Below are positions 13,039 to 24,478 of a stretch of 64,000 nt of DNA, in pieces. Origin of the DNA: Gonapodya prolifera JEL478 (taxonomy: Eukaryota; Monoblepharomycota; Monoblepharidomycetes; Monoblepharidales; Gonapodyaceae); the NCBI GenBank assembly GCA_001574975.1, contig KQ965815.1, positions 481-64,480 of the forward strand, read 5' to 3'. Position 1 is the first letter of the stretch; the number at the start of each line of letters is the position of its first letter. A model generated the notes under the pieces. It saw only the letters and a program-made list of their open reading frames with translations, was not told the origin of the DNA and made no database searches. A program made the position numbers and the translations under genes.

Positions 13039-14784
13039 TTATATTTCCGCATCAAGTTTTGCTAAGAGTATATCTAATGTCGCACTTTCCTTCGAAAAAG
13101 CTTCCTCTCCCAAAACCGCTCTCGCAAAGTTAGGGTAATGCCGCACGCCGGTGGCCGGGTGTGATTTGATCCGGTTGGCGAGGTATTGCCACCCGTCGGA
13201 CGCGCCGGCGGGTTCAAGGGGTTTCACTGGATGGAATTTGAAGTTGTCAGAACAGGGGCACCAAACGCTGAAACAAACACCGCCCGGCGCCGGCAATAAT
13301 TGAAACTCACCATCACTCACAACCTCACCCCTCACCCCCACCTCTCCTCTGACGTCCTTTGGTACATCCAGCGGCGTCCAGGGCACGTCGAGCGCTACGT
13401 CCTGGAAGAACGGGCACGAGTACCGGTGCACGCCAGGCGGGGGCGGGAGGACGCGGTGCGTGGTGGCGAGGAGGACGCCGTGGGTGAGGTGTTGGAGGCC
13501 TTTACCGAGGTTCACGACTGGGTAAGTGGGGAAGGTGAGGGGGAGGTGAGGTGGTGCGATATTGGAAGAAGGGAGAGGAGAGGACACGCACCGTAGGTTC
13601 CGTCCCGGGGTGGAACGTCGACCCACTTCCCGGAGTGGTTTTGGACCTGTAGGCCGGTGACGTCGTTGACTTGCAGCAAGAAAGTGAGCCAGCCGTCCTA
13701 TTTGTTCTTGAAGGAGGTCGTGAATCGTGACGTCAAAGTCGCAATTATTAAGTTAATCCTGCGGCCAGCCGGTTCGCGAATGAAGAGGTAAACTCGCTTT
13801 ATGTGGTCCGACTCCCTGGGCGTTGGGAGTGTCCGTGGACGGGTAATGTACCATCTGAAGTGAACAAATGAGCAGCTGATAACGGAGGCAAGGAAAGAAA
13901 CGCGGTAATGGCACCTTGATCCGTCCTTGCGGATCATCCGCAGCCTCCAAAAACTCGTAAAACGACTCTCGGGGAAGTTCAATCGCCTCTATATTCGCCA
14001 CAATGTTTGGATCGGACGTACGAGGGAAGTCGAAGTCAATACTATATCCAGGTCTCGGTGGCCATTGTTCCGGCTCTGCAACGTACCAGCCACTAGACCA
14101 ATAAACTCCCTACTGAGGGGGGCCAGAATCGCAATGTACTCCTTCACGTCCTCCTTGAACCCTGGAGCGTCTTGCTGGTCCGGCCACGGGTTTGGCCCGG
14201 GCCGCATTTTTTTGTAGAGCGGGTCGGAGGAAGGATTGTACGTTGACGGACTGTCGGGGCCGAGGTCTGGTGGGCCGGTTGGGTGAGGTTGTGATTGAGA
14301 AGATCAGGAAAACGGAGACTCACCAATGTGCTCTCGCATGTCCGGTGCGCCCGCCGTTCGTTCGAACGCCATCCGATTGTATCCATAGAAGTGCGGGGAG
14401 TCGATCTGAATTGGTGAAGAAGGCCCGCATCTGGAATCAACGGCTGCACAAGACCAGTACCATGTCCATCTTCAGTTTTCTTTCCAGCGGCAGATTGAAG
14501 ACGTCGACTGTATGCCGCTTGATGCGCTCCACCAGCTCCGTTGGCACAGGATGGCTTTCGATATCGGCTTCGTTACGCACAAAAAAGCATCTGACTCTGC
14601 AGCGCGTCACTCACTTCTTGAGGTACATGAACCCCACGTGCAGCAGAACGTGTCGCAGCTTGGACAGGAAGAGTGTTCGGTCGATGCGGTCACCGGACGC
14701 GACGAGATTCCAGTCAAGCTCCGGGATGGAGTCGAAGTCAGGGGGAAACGGGGCGGTGTCGGGCGGTGATGTGGCAGAGGGCAT
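13039..14784 (-). CDS. 2-oxoglutarate/Fe(II)-dependent dioxygenase (isopenicillin-N-synthase-like)
   Basis: Starts MPSATSPPDTAPFPPDFDSI at 14784. Exon 1 ends after GFMYLKK with a GTGAGT donor. Later exons encode the DIOX_N region (HFYGYNRMAFERT, ELVERIKRHTVDVF-like helix) and the double-stranded beta-helix core: MVHYPSTDTPNAQGVGPHK | DGWLTFLLQVNDVTGLQVQ, then VVNLGKGLQHLTHGVLLATT, HRV and HRYSCPFFQD. The Fe ligands are the H and D of HKD and the later H of THRV; RYS matches the 2-oxoglutarate-binding RxS. The HKD motif only forms if the intron between HK and DGW uses a GC donor (GCGAGT, 13698-13797). The family includes flavonoid, gibberellin, thymine and secondary-metabolite oxygenases; the substrate cannot be told. 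C-terminus is ...ATLDILLAKLDAEI. Confidence 0.85.
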
Positions 14785-17189
14785 CTGGGGGTGGAATGCG
14801 AGACGGAAGGGTGATGATACTCGGGATGTGGAGAACGAAAGCGAATCGGGTAATTCGCCATTGAGTCACTGATGCCTTCGATCACGCAAGAAAGTGCACA
14901 GCACAGTTATATTGACTAACTTTATCATGCAAGACTGAAGAATTTCCCGCAAGGGAAAGTCTTTCGAGGGAGATTACTTCAGATGCACAGGGGTCCATTT
15001 CTCAAATCGCCGGGTACAACACACAGCGATCTAACCACTGCGCTGGACAGACGTACTATCGGCGCGCCCGCGCGCGATGAGCCTGCCTTTGAATAATGGA
15101 TTAATCTCTCCCCCGCTGGTCCCACTTGTGCACCCCGCGACGTCTTATTCCAAATGTACATAGTTCCGAAATCCGATATCCGCTTCCGACATCTGGGGCA
15201 ATCTCTTTTACCGACGTCGGGTGAAAAGTCGGCAAACAACGCTTGGAGGCTCAGGCCAGTTTTGCTGTAAAACGCTCTGCATTCCTTCAAGCTCTCGCCG
15301 CGGCCAGAATCTTCCCCAACTTTTGTCATTCAACGTCTTTACGACACGGTGGATGGTGCTTGTCGTGCGATGCTTTTAACGGGGTGACATGGCACACCGA
15401 AATATATCCAACTAGCTCATTGTCCTTTTTCGCCTTTCTGCGATAAGAGGTATGCCTAGCCTCAAGCCCGTTTGGACAGTTCTCAAGCGAGCTGAGCACG
15501 TCAACACTTCACTTAAGTGTGCTGAAATCCTTCGTTCGGTCGTATCATGTGCAAAGATACTGCCTCGAGCCCTGGGCTTGTATTCCCCTTTGCCGTGGTG
15601 GAGAACGTTCACTAGCCTCTGAAAGTCGTGGTCGCTCGTGACAGAGTAGTTTTGCTCAGACAACGCAATCGAATTGCGATTTTGTCTGTTGTAGCAAACG
15701 AAACAAAATGATGTCACCAGTTGCCTTGACCAAACCAGATAGATCCGACAGGGGTGTCGTCTGTCCTTTGGGTCTATAGTTTTCTGAAAACACTGCGTCA
15801 TACTGGTGGGTAAAGTACGCACTGAGATGTGCTTTGAAACCAGGTGTGTAGTCTACGGTGCCATTGCTTCAGCAGTACAGCTATTCCATCATCCATTTCC
15901 GGAATGTCGCATAATTACCCGCAGTCAAATGCACGACTCGTTTTTCTCTTATTGTTTTTGGCGGACCCAGCTCTTTTACCGTGAGTCCCAGACATTGCTG
16001 CGGGTACATTCTTTTGAAATTGTATTTACGGCGTTGTCTGATGCCTGGAACCAATCATACATTCGTGCTTCTATTCTCTGTTGCGCCTGCTTGTTGGTTC
16101 TCGGTCATTCCCTACTGCAACCCCTTCTCCAACAGGTGACGTCAGATTTGGGCACGCCACACATCAAAGATATTATTTGCTCTCTGCGTGCCCGGCGCCA
16201 TGCCGCTTCTTGGACACAAATTGCGTGGCTAGCCTTGATTACTGTCACCGTCACACCTTGCGGCTTGCGGAGTATTAATGTTGCGCTCACCACGTCGTGA
16301 CTATCAAACCAACTGACATCACGAACTAAACTTTTGCAAGAGCCTTTCCAACCAATGATGGTCACAGAAAGAAACACTTGATACTCGATCGGCGGGTGTG
16401 AGTTGTTTTGGGGCATGTAGCTGCGCTTGCTTGTATCACACATAATCAACGTGACATCACCTGGGTACCAAATCGCCTTTGCGAATTTCCAAGGTTTCTG
16501 ACGTTGACAATTAGATGGCGTTAAGAAATTGAGGTGCTACTTTCCACGTCACGTCTGCAAAACGCAGCGATTGGGAACCTTCTTGCATCCTGAGGGAACG
16601 TATCACAGGAGTAAACACGCCTCAGCAGCACAAAACTGTGAGGAGAAGCGGTTCTGAAATCTGAGCTTGAACGTTGAAGTCAGCAGCTCGCTGGAAGTTG
16701 TAGTGTGTGCACACGCTTCGACTGCAAAAAATTTGTGGAGAAGTGCTTCGTTGAATTCATCTCGACTGGCTCGGCCCTCGGTGCAATCCACCTGGTGACT
16801 TGCTCCTGCAATAATTTTGAATGGCTCGATTTCTTTCCATCCTGATTAATGAATTACGACTTCGCTTTTCGGTTGTGCTGGGCGTTGACCGCAGCCAGCT
16901 CTGCGAAGGGGTGGCCTTCGCAACGTCTTCACCAGCCAACAAAACAACACAGGAGACTGCGATTCGCGCTAACAAACACTCCACGGAGACACTGGAGCAG
17001 ACGCAAGGTGGGCGGGCGGGTCGATGAGGGGTGCGCAGTGTGGACGGGCGAGATGCAGGGACGGAGTGGGGAAGGCGGGACTTGCATGGCTTCGCGCATT
17101 TCCTGGCTCACTCGCACTCGCACTCGCACTCCCAGTCCAATCAAGCACTCGCCCGCACCGCACCCTCCACCACTCNACCCCGCACTCAA
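14785..17189. other. Gene-poor interval
   Basis: About 2.4 kb with no gene I can support. The left part should include the dioxygenase promoter; the right part has a GC-rich, CT-rich lead into the FAM72-like gene, including one ambiguous base at 17176. Open stretches at 15412-15822 (-) and 15806-16300 (+) have no recognisable domain. A tRNA-like segment at about 14980-15055 is listed separately. Confidence 0.5.
14980..15055 (-). repeat. Degenerate tRNA-like / SINE-like segment
   Basis: On the minus strand the stretch CAGCGCAGTGGTTAGATCGC closely resembles a tRNA D-arm with A box (TGGCGCAGTGGTTAGcGC). About 35 nt downstream GGCGATTTGAGAAATGGACC sits where a B box and T-arm would be but is a poor match, and no acceptor stem pairs. 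So it is not a functional tRNA. It may be a fossil tRNA or the head of a tRNA-derived SINE. Chance resemblance cannot be excluded. Confidence 0.3.
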
Positions 17190-19095
17190 ATGTCGTCTCC
17201 CCCTCCAATCCCAACCCGCGACACATCCGCATCAAACACTCGTCGCCAGATGCGATCGTCTTCAATCCCATCGCTGCGCCCTCCTCTCCCCCCGTCTGCC
17301 ACCGACCGGTCTGGGTCGAACCCGAACCCGAACCCGCAGCAACTCCCAACACCGACTTCCCCGACCCGCCCGGGAGCGTCAACGCCCGGATCTCAGCCTG
17401 CATCAGTGCCGCCTTCTGAATCATCACCGCCGCCGCTGGAACCCCTCCCGCGCCAATCCCAACCACCATCCATCCTGGACGCATTCCTCGCCGAAGGCTC
17501 ACCCCGACGTGACCGTGACCGCGCACCCACATCCACCATCACAGCCCCCACATCCATCCGCGCCAGTGCCCGTCCCGCCGCCGACCGCGACGCATTCCGC
17601 ACGTCATACCCCGCCGCCATGCTTCTCCAATCCATGCGTCCTGCCGAATACCCCGGTCCAGCGTGGTCTGGAGGGGCGGCGCAGCAAATGATGCAGCAGC
17701 TTGGGTTACAAATCGGGATTGGGATGGGTGCACCAGGAGATAGACACGGGCATGGGGGCCAGCAACATCAGCAGCAGCAGTTGCAAGCGCCGAGCATGCA
17801 CCCGCAGTTTCGGAGCAAAGTGGTGTGCGAGGTTGGGTGTCGGTGGTGCGCTCAAGTTTTGGTGAGTTGTGGGGTCTTGCCTGCTGGGAGTTTTACGATT
17901 GATGAATCTGACTTTGGGCCCACTATCTCACCTCGTCTCATTGTAATTCCCATCTCTCCTCGGCTTCCTATCCCTCCTCCCCTCCTCGCCTCATCGTCGT
18001 CGTCTTCCCTTCCCTCCTCTTCTTCTCTGTTCACACACTCTTGTGTGTGTTCCATCCGTCAACTTTACCCTCGTCATCCATCCCAGTGCCACCGCGGCAT
18101 GCGCGCCATCCTCCTCGCCGATACCACCATCGAGCTGTACTCGACCGACTCCCCACCCCACGGGACGCAGCTCGTGGGGGACGATTACACGACGCGGAAT
18201 TGTTGGTGTAGGATTAGGGATGTGGGGTGTGTTGGGTGGTGAGTGAGGGGGAGGTGGAATGAAGGGGAACGGGGTGGGGAAGGTGGACGAAGTGGACGGG
18301 AGGTGCACGAGCGATAGGGAGTCCGGCATGGATGAAGATGTGACTGTGGATTGAGAATTGCCATGTGTGAGCGATGTTGAACGCGTCATGAATGAAGTGG
18401 TGGCTGTGGATTGTGATTTGTGATGTGTGGGTTCCACGGCTGACTTGATCACTGACTGTGACTGTACCGTCGCGATCCTTTGCAGCGGGAACGTCGTTGG
18501 GTACCACGTCACACAGCCATGGTACGTCTTTGCCCCGCCTTTCTTGTCCTGTGCTTTACGCTGACTTGTTGTTTTCATTCTTACACCGATATTGTCGTGC
18601 CGGCCGTGGGTGACGTCTTGCTTCTTCTCTCCGACCTCTGTCACTTGCCCACTCTTCCCGTCGCGCTGACACACTGATCCCCTCCCTTCTACACGCGCCA
18701 CAAAAAGCGAGCCGTGCATGTCGGCGTGCAACAACGGGCACTACTGGTACGTCTTCTTTCCCGCTCAATCCATTTCCATCGGGATGAGGTCCTCACCCTC
18801 GCCACACTCTCGCTCCACACCATCATCAAATTTCGCCCACGTCACGCCACGTCGCACCGTCACTATTTCTTTTTCACGCTCCTCCCGCCTCTCGCATTAC
18901 CTTCACTTGCGTGCCCTCGCCGCCGCCTCCTCTCACCGTACCAACACCCACAGGATGTTCCACACAACAGAAGTCACATCCACCGAGCGTCTCGACCGCT
19001 CGGGCAAGCAGATCCTCACTTGGGCGTACCTTCCGCGCGTGGAGAGGGACGATGTTGGGGCAGGCAGGGGTGCGTGGTGTGGAGTTGGGAGGTGA
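17190..19095 (+). CDS. FAM72-family cysteine-rich protein
   Basis: Five exons, all junctions in frame: 17190-17861, 18087-18238, 18486-18521 (36 nt), 18708-18746 (39 nt) and 18954-19095. The first ~210 residues are a disordered Pro/Ser/Arg/Gln-rich extension absent from animal FAM72. The rest follows FAM72 closely: VCEVGCRWCAQVL, CHRGMRAILLADTTIELYST, a C-x-C pair (CWCRIRDVGC), CGNVVGYHVTQPC, CMSACNNGHYWMFHTTEV and LTWAYLPRVE. The conserved cysteines suggest a zinc-binding fold; FAM72A in animals binds UNG2, and its role in fungi is unknown. ATG at 17190 was chosen because an earlier in-frame ATG (17031) would run through low-complexity sequence and the ambiguous base at 17176. Confidence 0.9.
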
Positions 19096-19758
19096 GGTGG
19101 TGGTGAGGGTGAGGGTGAGGGGGTGAGGGGTTGAGGGGCGTGAAGACGATGGTGGAGGGGAGGTGCAGCATTGGAAAGTTTTGCAAATGGACGGCAAGCG
19201 GCAGGTCAAGAGCAGGAGGAGGGAAACGGCTGGGCGAAAACACTGTACATTACGCACATCCCGCGCGCACGATGGGAGTCTTTATCTCACGCATTGTATA
19301 TTATGACACGAGACAATGGTTTAAACTATCGAGTGACTCAGGTAAAGGATGACACCGGTTAACAATGCAAGATGAATCATTTGTTTTGATTTTAGAGCTT
19401 CCAGACGGTTGGTGGCTTGCAGGGACGAGGCATTCGAAGTAACTGATATCTCCACCAACGTTCGCCATATGTGAGAGTGGACAGAACGTTTCGTAGAGCA
19501 AATGTCGACCATTAAATTCATCACGCGCCCCTTTCTGGCACCACGGTGGAGTTCTACGATGTCTTGCATTTTGTGTCTCACTCAAGTATGTTGATGTTGT
19601 CACATATCCGACACCCGCTCAATGAGGCGGTCTCACTACCACTCGCTGATCGTATCAAACTCAGATCACTTAGCTTGGACCACGGCAAGAACGACGATCT
19701 AAAAGTGGTGGTGCGCAGTGCTATGGCAGGTGCTGGTGACTTGAAATGAGGTGGCGTT
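19096..19758. other. Intergenic, no gene seen
   Basis: About 660 bp between the 3' ends of two convergent genes. Several short open stretches overlap in all frames; none has recognisable domains. Confidence 0.45.
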
Positions 19759-20242
19759 TCACGCTGGAGTTGCCTTAGTTGGATTCCTCACTAGAAAGCG
19801 AGAGTAAAGGATCCGACACTGTCGTCCCGGGGTCCGAGATAGGAGTATATCAGCGATTTGCTGAAGCGACACGTTGCGGCATCCGCTAAAAGACAGGACG
19901 ACTAATCTGCGTTGGAATATAAGCTTCACGACTATCCAAATCGTGATTGCCGTGTTGTCCAAGACGATCTTCTTGAAGCCCGCCTTTACTTTTGTCCTGC
20001 AATCGCCATCCGAGGAACCCATGGTCCATTTCGCAAATAAACCGACACATCTTTCGTAGTCTGCGTCGCCAAGAATCGCTCCGTACTCGGAAAAGTCAAC
20101 GTATCCGCCGGAGAGCAGGAACACGGAGGATGGATCACCGCAATGATCGAGATGCTCTCCCGAGGCGAATCCGGGAACGGACGGGGAGGTATGCCAAGAT
20201 GAAGATGGTGGTTTCGCGAGGGAGTGAAGACAGAGAAGCCAT
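19759..20242 (-). pseudogene. F-box/leucine-rich gene copy A, truncated
   Basis: Starts MASLSSLPRETTIFILAYLP (F-box helix 1) then SRIRLGRASRSLR, nearly the same as the neighbouring copy at 21566. After a stop and frame change it continues VDFSEYGAILGDADYERC, FKKIVLDNTAITIWIVVKLI and VLSFSGCRNVSLQQIADILL, a leucine-rich-repeat-like strand and helix. The cysteine-rich C-terminus found in sister copies is absent. F-box proteins dock substrates to SCF ubiquitin ligases; this copy looks non-functional. Confidence 0.6.
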
Positions 20243-20308
20243 CGAGTCTCGTCGAGTTTTTTGTTGTTCTACAGTCGGGTGGCTCAAATGTTTCACGTAA
20301 TCCGATCC

Positions 20309-21566
20309 TCATTGCACGATATTTCCATTTCGTGATAGAAAGACAAACAGGAAGTAAGATGAGCGACTTCCGCGCGTATAAAAGAATGTGAGAACTTCAA
20401 CCATCACAGTTTTACTACTATGATCGACCTCACTCCGACATGTTACCAGAGGAGCTCGTACTATCGTCCACAATTCTGCAAGTTCTACACTTTGCTTCTG
20501 CTCCATCACACCACGGACACACTGTACTGCGTCGCATTCCACGCAGCATGGCATCGAGTTTATACACGTGGAACACCACACACGGTCGCATCTCTCGGAT
20601 GGTGGCGACGGGCAGGTTTCATAATGTTCCTGGCAATTGCGACACCGAGGTGCATGCGTCGCCCACCCTTGAATTGTTGTGCAGCGGAAACAATTCGCTT
20701 TTGTCAGACATCCTGGGGCCATGCATCTTGCTGCACTGCACTATCGAAGCATTGGGGACATACACTCCCTTGCTCAAAGTACGTGAAAGTGCCCGTCCTA
20801 TCATCAAGTCCACATGCCCAGCACAACACGTCTGTCACGCATTCGTTACAAAATGTCCGTTTGCGAGTTCTGAGAGTTGGTGACGTCTGCTTGATGAAGG
20901 CCTCGGCTTGGTGAGTTGGTGCGAACCCACTCAGCGGGTGTTTAGAATCCGTTCCGACGCCACGCCCACAGCTATTGCACAAGGCTGGCGTGATCTCCAG
21001 TACGTTTGGGAATGTCAAAATGCGCTCTCGCCAAGAGTCCCGCATCCTGGATTTTAGGAGGAATTCAACCGCCCTCCGGATGAAACCGGCCGACACTTCC
21101 ACATGGTTCTGCTCTCACTTTTCGAAGCTCCGACTTCGTTTTCTCGAGTGAAGGAAGGCGACTCCGTAAGGTCGCCCCAGGGGTGCGAGCAACAAGGTAT
21201 TGAGCCAACAAGTCGAATGACATGTTCCAAAATCAGCTGAAAGACAGGAAAAACAGCGTGGTAAGTAGTTTGTATATTGCCTTGGTCACAGCCGCGCCAT
21301 CTAGCACTACTTTCCTGAAACCTGCGCGCATGTCAATTCTGTGATCGCCATTCGAGGACCCCAAAGTCCATTCTGCAACGTTCGTACTCTGCGTCGCCGA
21401 GAATCCTTTTGTACTCCGAAAAATCGACTTCCTGCCAGAGAGGGGGAACGCGGAGGACGCCGCGGAAGGATCGAGAGGAGCAGGCGAGACGAATCCGCGA
21501 AAGAACGGGGAGATATTCGAATATGGAGCTGGAGGTTTCATGAGGGAGAGCGGAAAGAGAAGCCAT
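20309..21566 (-). CDS. F-box/leucine-rich/Cys-rich protein copy B
   Basis: Begins MASLSALPHETSSSIFEYLP at 21566 (F-box) and continues LWQEVDFSEYKRILGDAEYE. After a frame change comes FRKVVLDGAAVTKAIYKLLT and a leucine-rich stretch. From about 21130 it enters a cysteine-rich region: CNSCGRG, TFCNECVTDVLCWACGL, SVCPQCF, then after another junction CFRCTTIQGWATHAPRCRNC and WCSTCINSMPCCVECDAVQC. The paired Cys spacing suggests several zinc-binding sites. Frame changes may be introns or damage; I could not place clean junctions for all, so gene or pseudogene status is open. It belongs to a local family with members at 19.8, 22, 23, 27 and 54 kb. Confidence 0.55.
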
Positions 21567-21933
21567 CGAGTGTAGACAAGTTTTGATTTCATGGCTAAAT
21601 TTTGGTGTCCGCGGCCAAACTCGGGTTCCTGGACCGCAAAGGATGATATCACCTGAAGATATCAGCGGCCTCTAATTAAGGAAATTCTTCCCCTTGATGT
21701 CATCATCCGAACACGTATCATACACATCGTAATCATAGTTTCGAGTAACAAAAAAAACCGAACTCATGGACTGGGTGAGAGTCTGGCGACGCCGGCTCGT
21801 GTGGGATCCATTCACCGATGTTCCATTGTGATTTGCTGGACTTCATCTCATATCGAAGGCACATCTCAAACCATGCAAGAGTCTTGTCAGATGGCTTTGA
21901 AAGGGTTTTGACAAACCAATTCAAACTAACGTA

Positions 21934-22537
21934 TCATCGCTTGTAGAGCGCAAATGTGCCACATGTATAACAATGCCGTATTCGTTCTTCCATGCAATCC
22001 ATGTTTGTGTCACCACAGAGGTTAGGTAGCTCGTGGCTGCGGCAGGCCGAAAATTTAGATTTGCACTTGCGACAGGAGATCGTGCAGCCGGGGCAGCTTT
22101 CCTCGGCGCAATCTTTGATGCTGCAAGCGATCCATCCATTACGCTCTCGTCAAATCTCGCATGCTGCTGTGCGGCCAAACTCGCATTGATTGCAGAAGAT
22201 TGACCGATTCTTTGCTGGGGGTGGACGCTGGCCGCACTGCGGGCACGAAGGAGGCTCCACGCAAAAGACACAGCGGTCACCACGGCTCCATGATGGCATC
22301 GTGAACGGCGCTCTCAAGCTTCTCCGACGGCGTGTGTTTTGTGTCGAGACGAAAATGGTGCTGTTGCCAAGTTCTTCGCTTCCTGACGATGCTGTGAGTA
22401 ACGCGGCAAGTTTGCCGTACAGCCAAGAGAAAATCGGAGCCGAGGTAGCCGAAAACGGCCTGGAGGATCTTGTTCGGAAGTTCGAGAAGACGAAAGCGAG
22501 GTCGGTGGTCTGATTCGGACGTGAGAGTGGGAGGCAA
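21934..22537 (-). CDS. F-box/Cys-rich protein copy C, short form
   Basis: F-box at the start: LLELPNKILQAVFGYLGSDF, LLAVRQTCRVTHSIV. Then, with no leucine-rich region, KLESAVHDAIMEPW leads straight into the cysteine module: DRCVFCVEPPSCPQCGQRPP, SIFCNQCEFG, GWIACSIKDCAEESCPGCTI, CRKCKSKFSACRSHELPNLC and a final HCYTCGTFALYKR, stop at 21934. The GWxxC...DC.EE.CP.C block matches the copies at 27 kb and 54 kb. Frame changes occur near 22280 and 22170. The loss of the middle region looks like an internal deletion. Function unknown; an SCF adaptor with a zinc-binding tail is the inference. Confidence 0.55.
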
Positions 22538-22949
22538 CGGGACAGATCAAACGAAATAAAACGTACCAGCGGAGCGCTGAAGCTTTGTGCCTCGTTCAGT
22601 CCTTGGACGGACGTTTCTCGACATTGAAGCAGAGGGAATGCATGCAAAATGACCAAAGCAATACTTGTTTGAATTGTAGCCGGTCCACACTCGTCAATAT
22701 GATTATGTCCGAGAACGAAGACAACAGAAAAGGGGATAAACTAGTAGCTTATCAAACTAGTGTTTTCTACGTGGTCAAATATGATTGGATGTCCGGCAGA
22801 ATTTCAACAATACTAAACTCACTTGTACACAATTTCATTTGCAACGTTCCCAGACAGTGGAGTCTGACCTCTCGCCGTCGCAGTCCATGGAGTGACCAGG
22901 ATTCTATTGATTCTCTTTCCACACTGTCCGATATCACCTTGGCTGGTCG

Positions 22950-23409
22950 TGCTGTCCGTCCTTCACGACTTCAACTGCTTGGCCTCCCAATTGAAACCTT
23001 CAATGGCATTTCTCCCTCCTCCCTACGGATACGCTTTTGAAAATATGCCAGACGGGCGGGTACTCCGCGCCATTGTCAAAAACTTCCTGCTTGGACACAC
23101 CACCACCTCACCGTCGAAAACACCCATCTTACGACTTCGGCATTTGAGCTGGCCATCAAACGCGCCATAGACATCCCTCCGCGCGTTGTATTTTCCGGTG
23201 ATGCATCCGCTTTCGCCGCCTGCATGGTGGTCAATCTCAACCGGGAAAGCTTTCTTCCCATCAATGTGGATCTCATCTTTTCGATCCTGGACAACTTTCG
23301 CGCGCTTCGGGAAGCACTCTTTCGGGGTGTCTCTTGTCAGGAGAATCCTTCACCGACAGAGCATCGCAACGGCAAAATCGAAACTCCCAGTGGAAGTTCC
23401 GACAGCTGA
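22950..23409 (+). pseudogene. F-box family copy D fragment, opposite strand
   Basis: Plus-strand relic of the same family. A frame with LLGLPIETFNGI, then LPTDTLLKICQT, corresponds to the F-box. ELAIKRAIDIPPRVVFSGDA and NRESFLPINVDLIFSILDNF followed by RALREALFRG match the middle part of the 27 kb copy (which has ANVILRILDGFSSLREASFV). Frames shift twice and the cysteine-rich tail is missing. Inverted orientation relative to copies A-C suggests local rearrangement. Confidence 0.5.
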
Positions 23410-23998
23410 TCTATCAGATGATGAAACGAGGGTCAAGAATAGCGCAAAAGGTTCTTTGAGTCGTGACCATATCCCCTCACCGATAACACAATCGCTGTTA
23501 GAAATTTCAATGATGGGAGCTGCAGATACTGCCCCAGCCTGTAACGTGTACATCCTGCACTTTTTTTCTGTTTCTACCAGGGAGCGCCTGAGCGAGGACT
23601 TCGAAGTGAATCCGTCCGCTCAGTTTAATTTAGTCCAGGGGAGACATGTTGAGGTTTCGCATGTATTTACACAGGGATTGTTTGACGCCTTCAGTCGAGT
23701 TCACTGTGCTGTCCAATATTTCTTCTGAATACACTCGTGGAAGATGTAGGCACTCCAGTGACATCCCAGGCCATCACTCTCCACGCAAAAAATATATGAG
23801 CAAAACAGTCCGCTCAGTCAATTTTGCTCGTTGTGCCACCCGCGGTCCCCTCATCGACCCAAGAAGAGCCTCTTCCCAAACCCCACAAGTGCCTCTAGCG
23901 ACAACGCCCATCGCTCCGTCAGTACGTCGGTCAAGGTAGGGTACGGAGTAAAGGAATGATATGCGCTGGAGGTGAGCGAGTGCCAAGCAGCAAGGTTT

Positions 23999-24424
23999 TC
24001 ATTTTTTCGGTGTGACTTCTCCACACGAAAAACCAAAAGCCATTGCCACGAACCTTGTCGAGTATAGTCTTCCCTGCAATCTCCCTGCATTCCTCCTCTT
24101 TGCTGTCCTGGAATTCGTCTGCGTCCTCTGCCCCTTTGTAGGCAGACCTCTTTCGTGCATTTGCCCCCTCTGTGACCCGATGGCGACCTCCGTCTCGATC
24201 CTCCTCCTGACCTCCCTCTTCAAGTCGGACTCGAGCAGTCTCGCGTTCAGTTCTACGTTGAGTCTGTTGAGTGTGTCCTCTGGAACATCTCTGAGCAGAC
24301 AGCGGCGGTGGATTGCCAGCCGTGCGCAGATGGCGTCCGCACTCGCAGGTCCGATGCCGTAAATGTGCGTGAGAGCGACCCGCGCGAGCTTGTCGTCGGG
24401 TACGTTGACCCCGAGCAGGAACAT
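23999..24424 (-). CDS. SWS2: Mitochondrial ribosomal protein uS13 (S13 family)
   Basis: Single exon, 141 residues, start MFLLGVNVPDDKLARVALTH at 24424. Family signatures: THIYGIGPASADAICARLAI (helix-two-turn-helix), the central DLKREVRRRIETE helix, and RGQMHERGLPTKGQRTQTNS followed by RTAKRRN, the C-terminal rRNA-binding tail. Length and the short N-terminus fit the mitochondrial or bacterial form rather than cytosolic S18. It sits at the head of the small-subunit rRNA fold. An earlier in-frame ATG at 24601 lies inside the neighbouring gene and was rejected. A bidirectional promoter with BUD23 is implied. Confidence 0.9.
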   Translation of the reverse strand: MFLLGVNVPDDKLARVALTHIYGIGPASADAICARLAIHRRCLLRDVPEDTLNRLNVELNARLLESDLKREVRRRIETEVAIGSQRGQMHERGLPTKGQRTQTNSRTAKRRNAGRLQGRLYSTRFVAMAFGFSCGEVTPKK

Positions 24425-24478
24425 GTTTCCGGGTGGGAGGTGTGACCGCGGCAGAACGAAAGAAATCCACTCTGCACA
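24425..24478. promoter_or_regulatory. 54 bp head-to-head intergenic promoter
   Basis: The start codons of uS13m (-) and BUD23 (+) are only 54 bp apart, so both 5' UTRs and core promoter elements must fit here or overlap the partner gene. No TATA box is visible. Confidence 0.6.

Noticed and set aside
17031-17189. Upstream in-frame start for the FAM72-like gene
   Set aside because: The extra residues are low complexity, cross the ambiguous base at 17176, and have no counterpart in the family.
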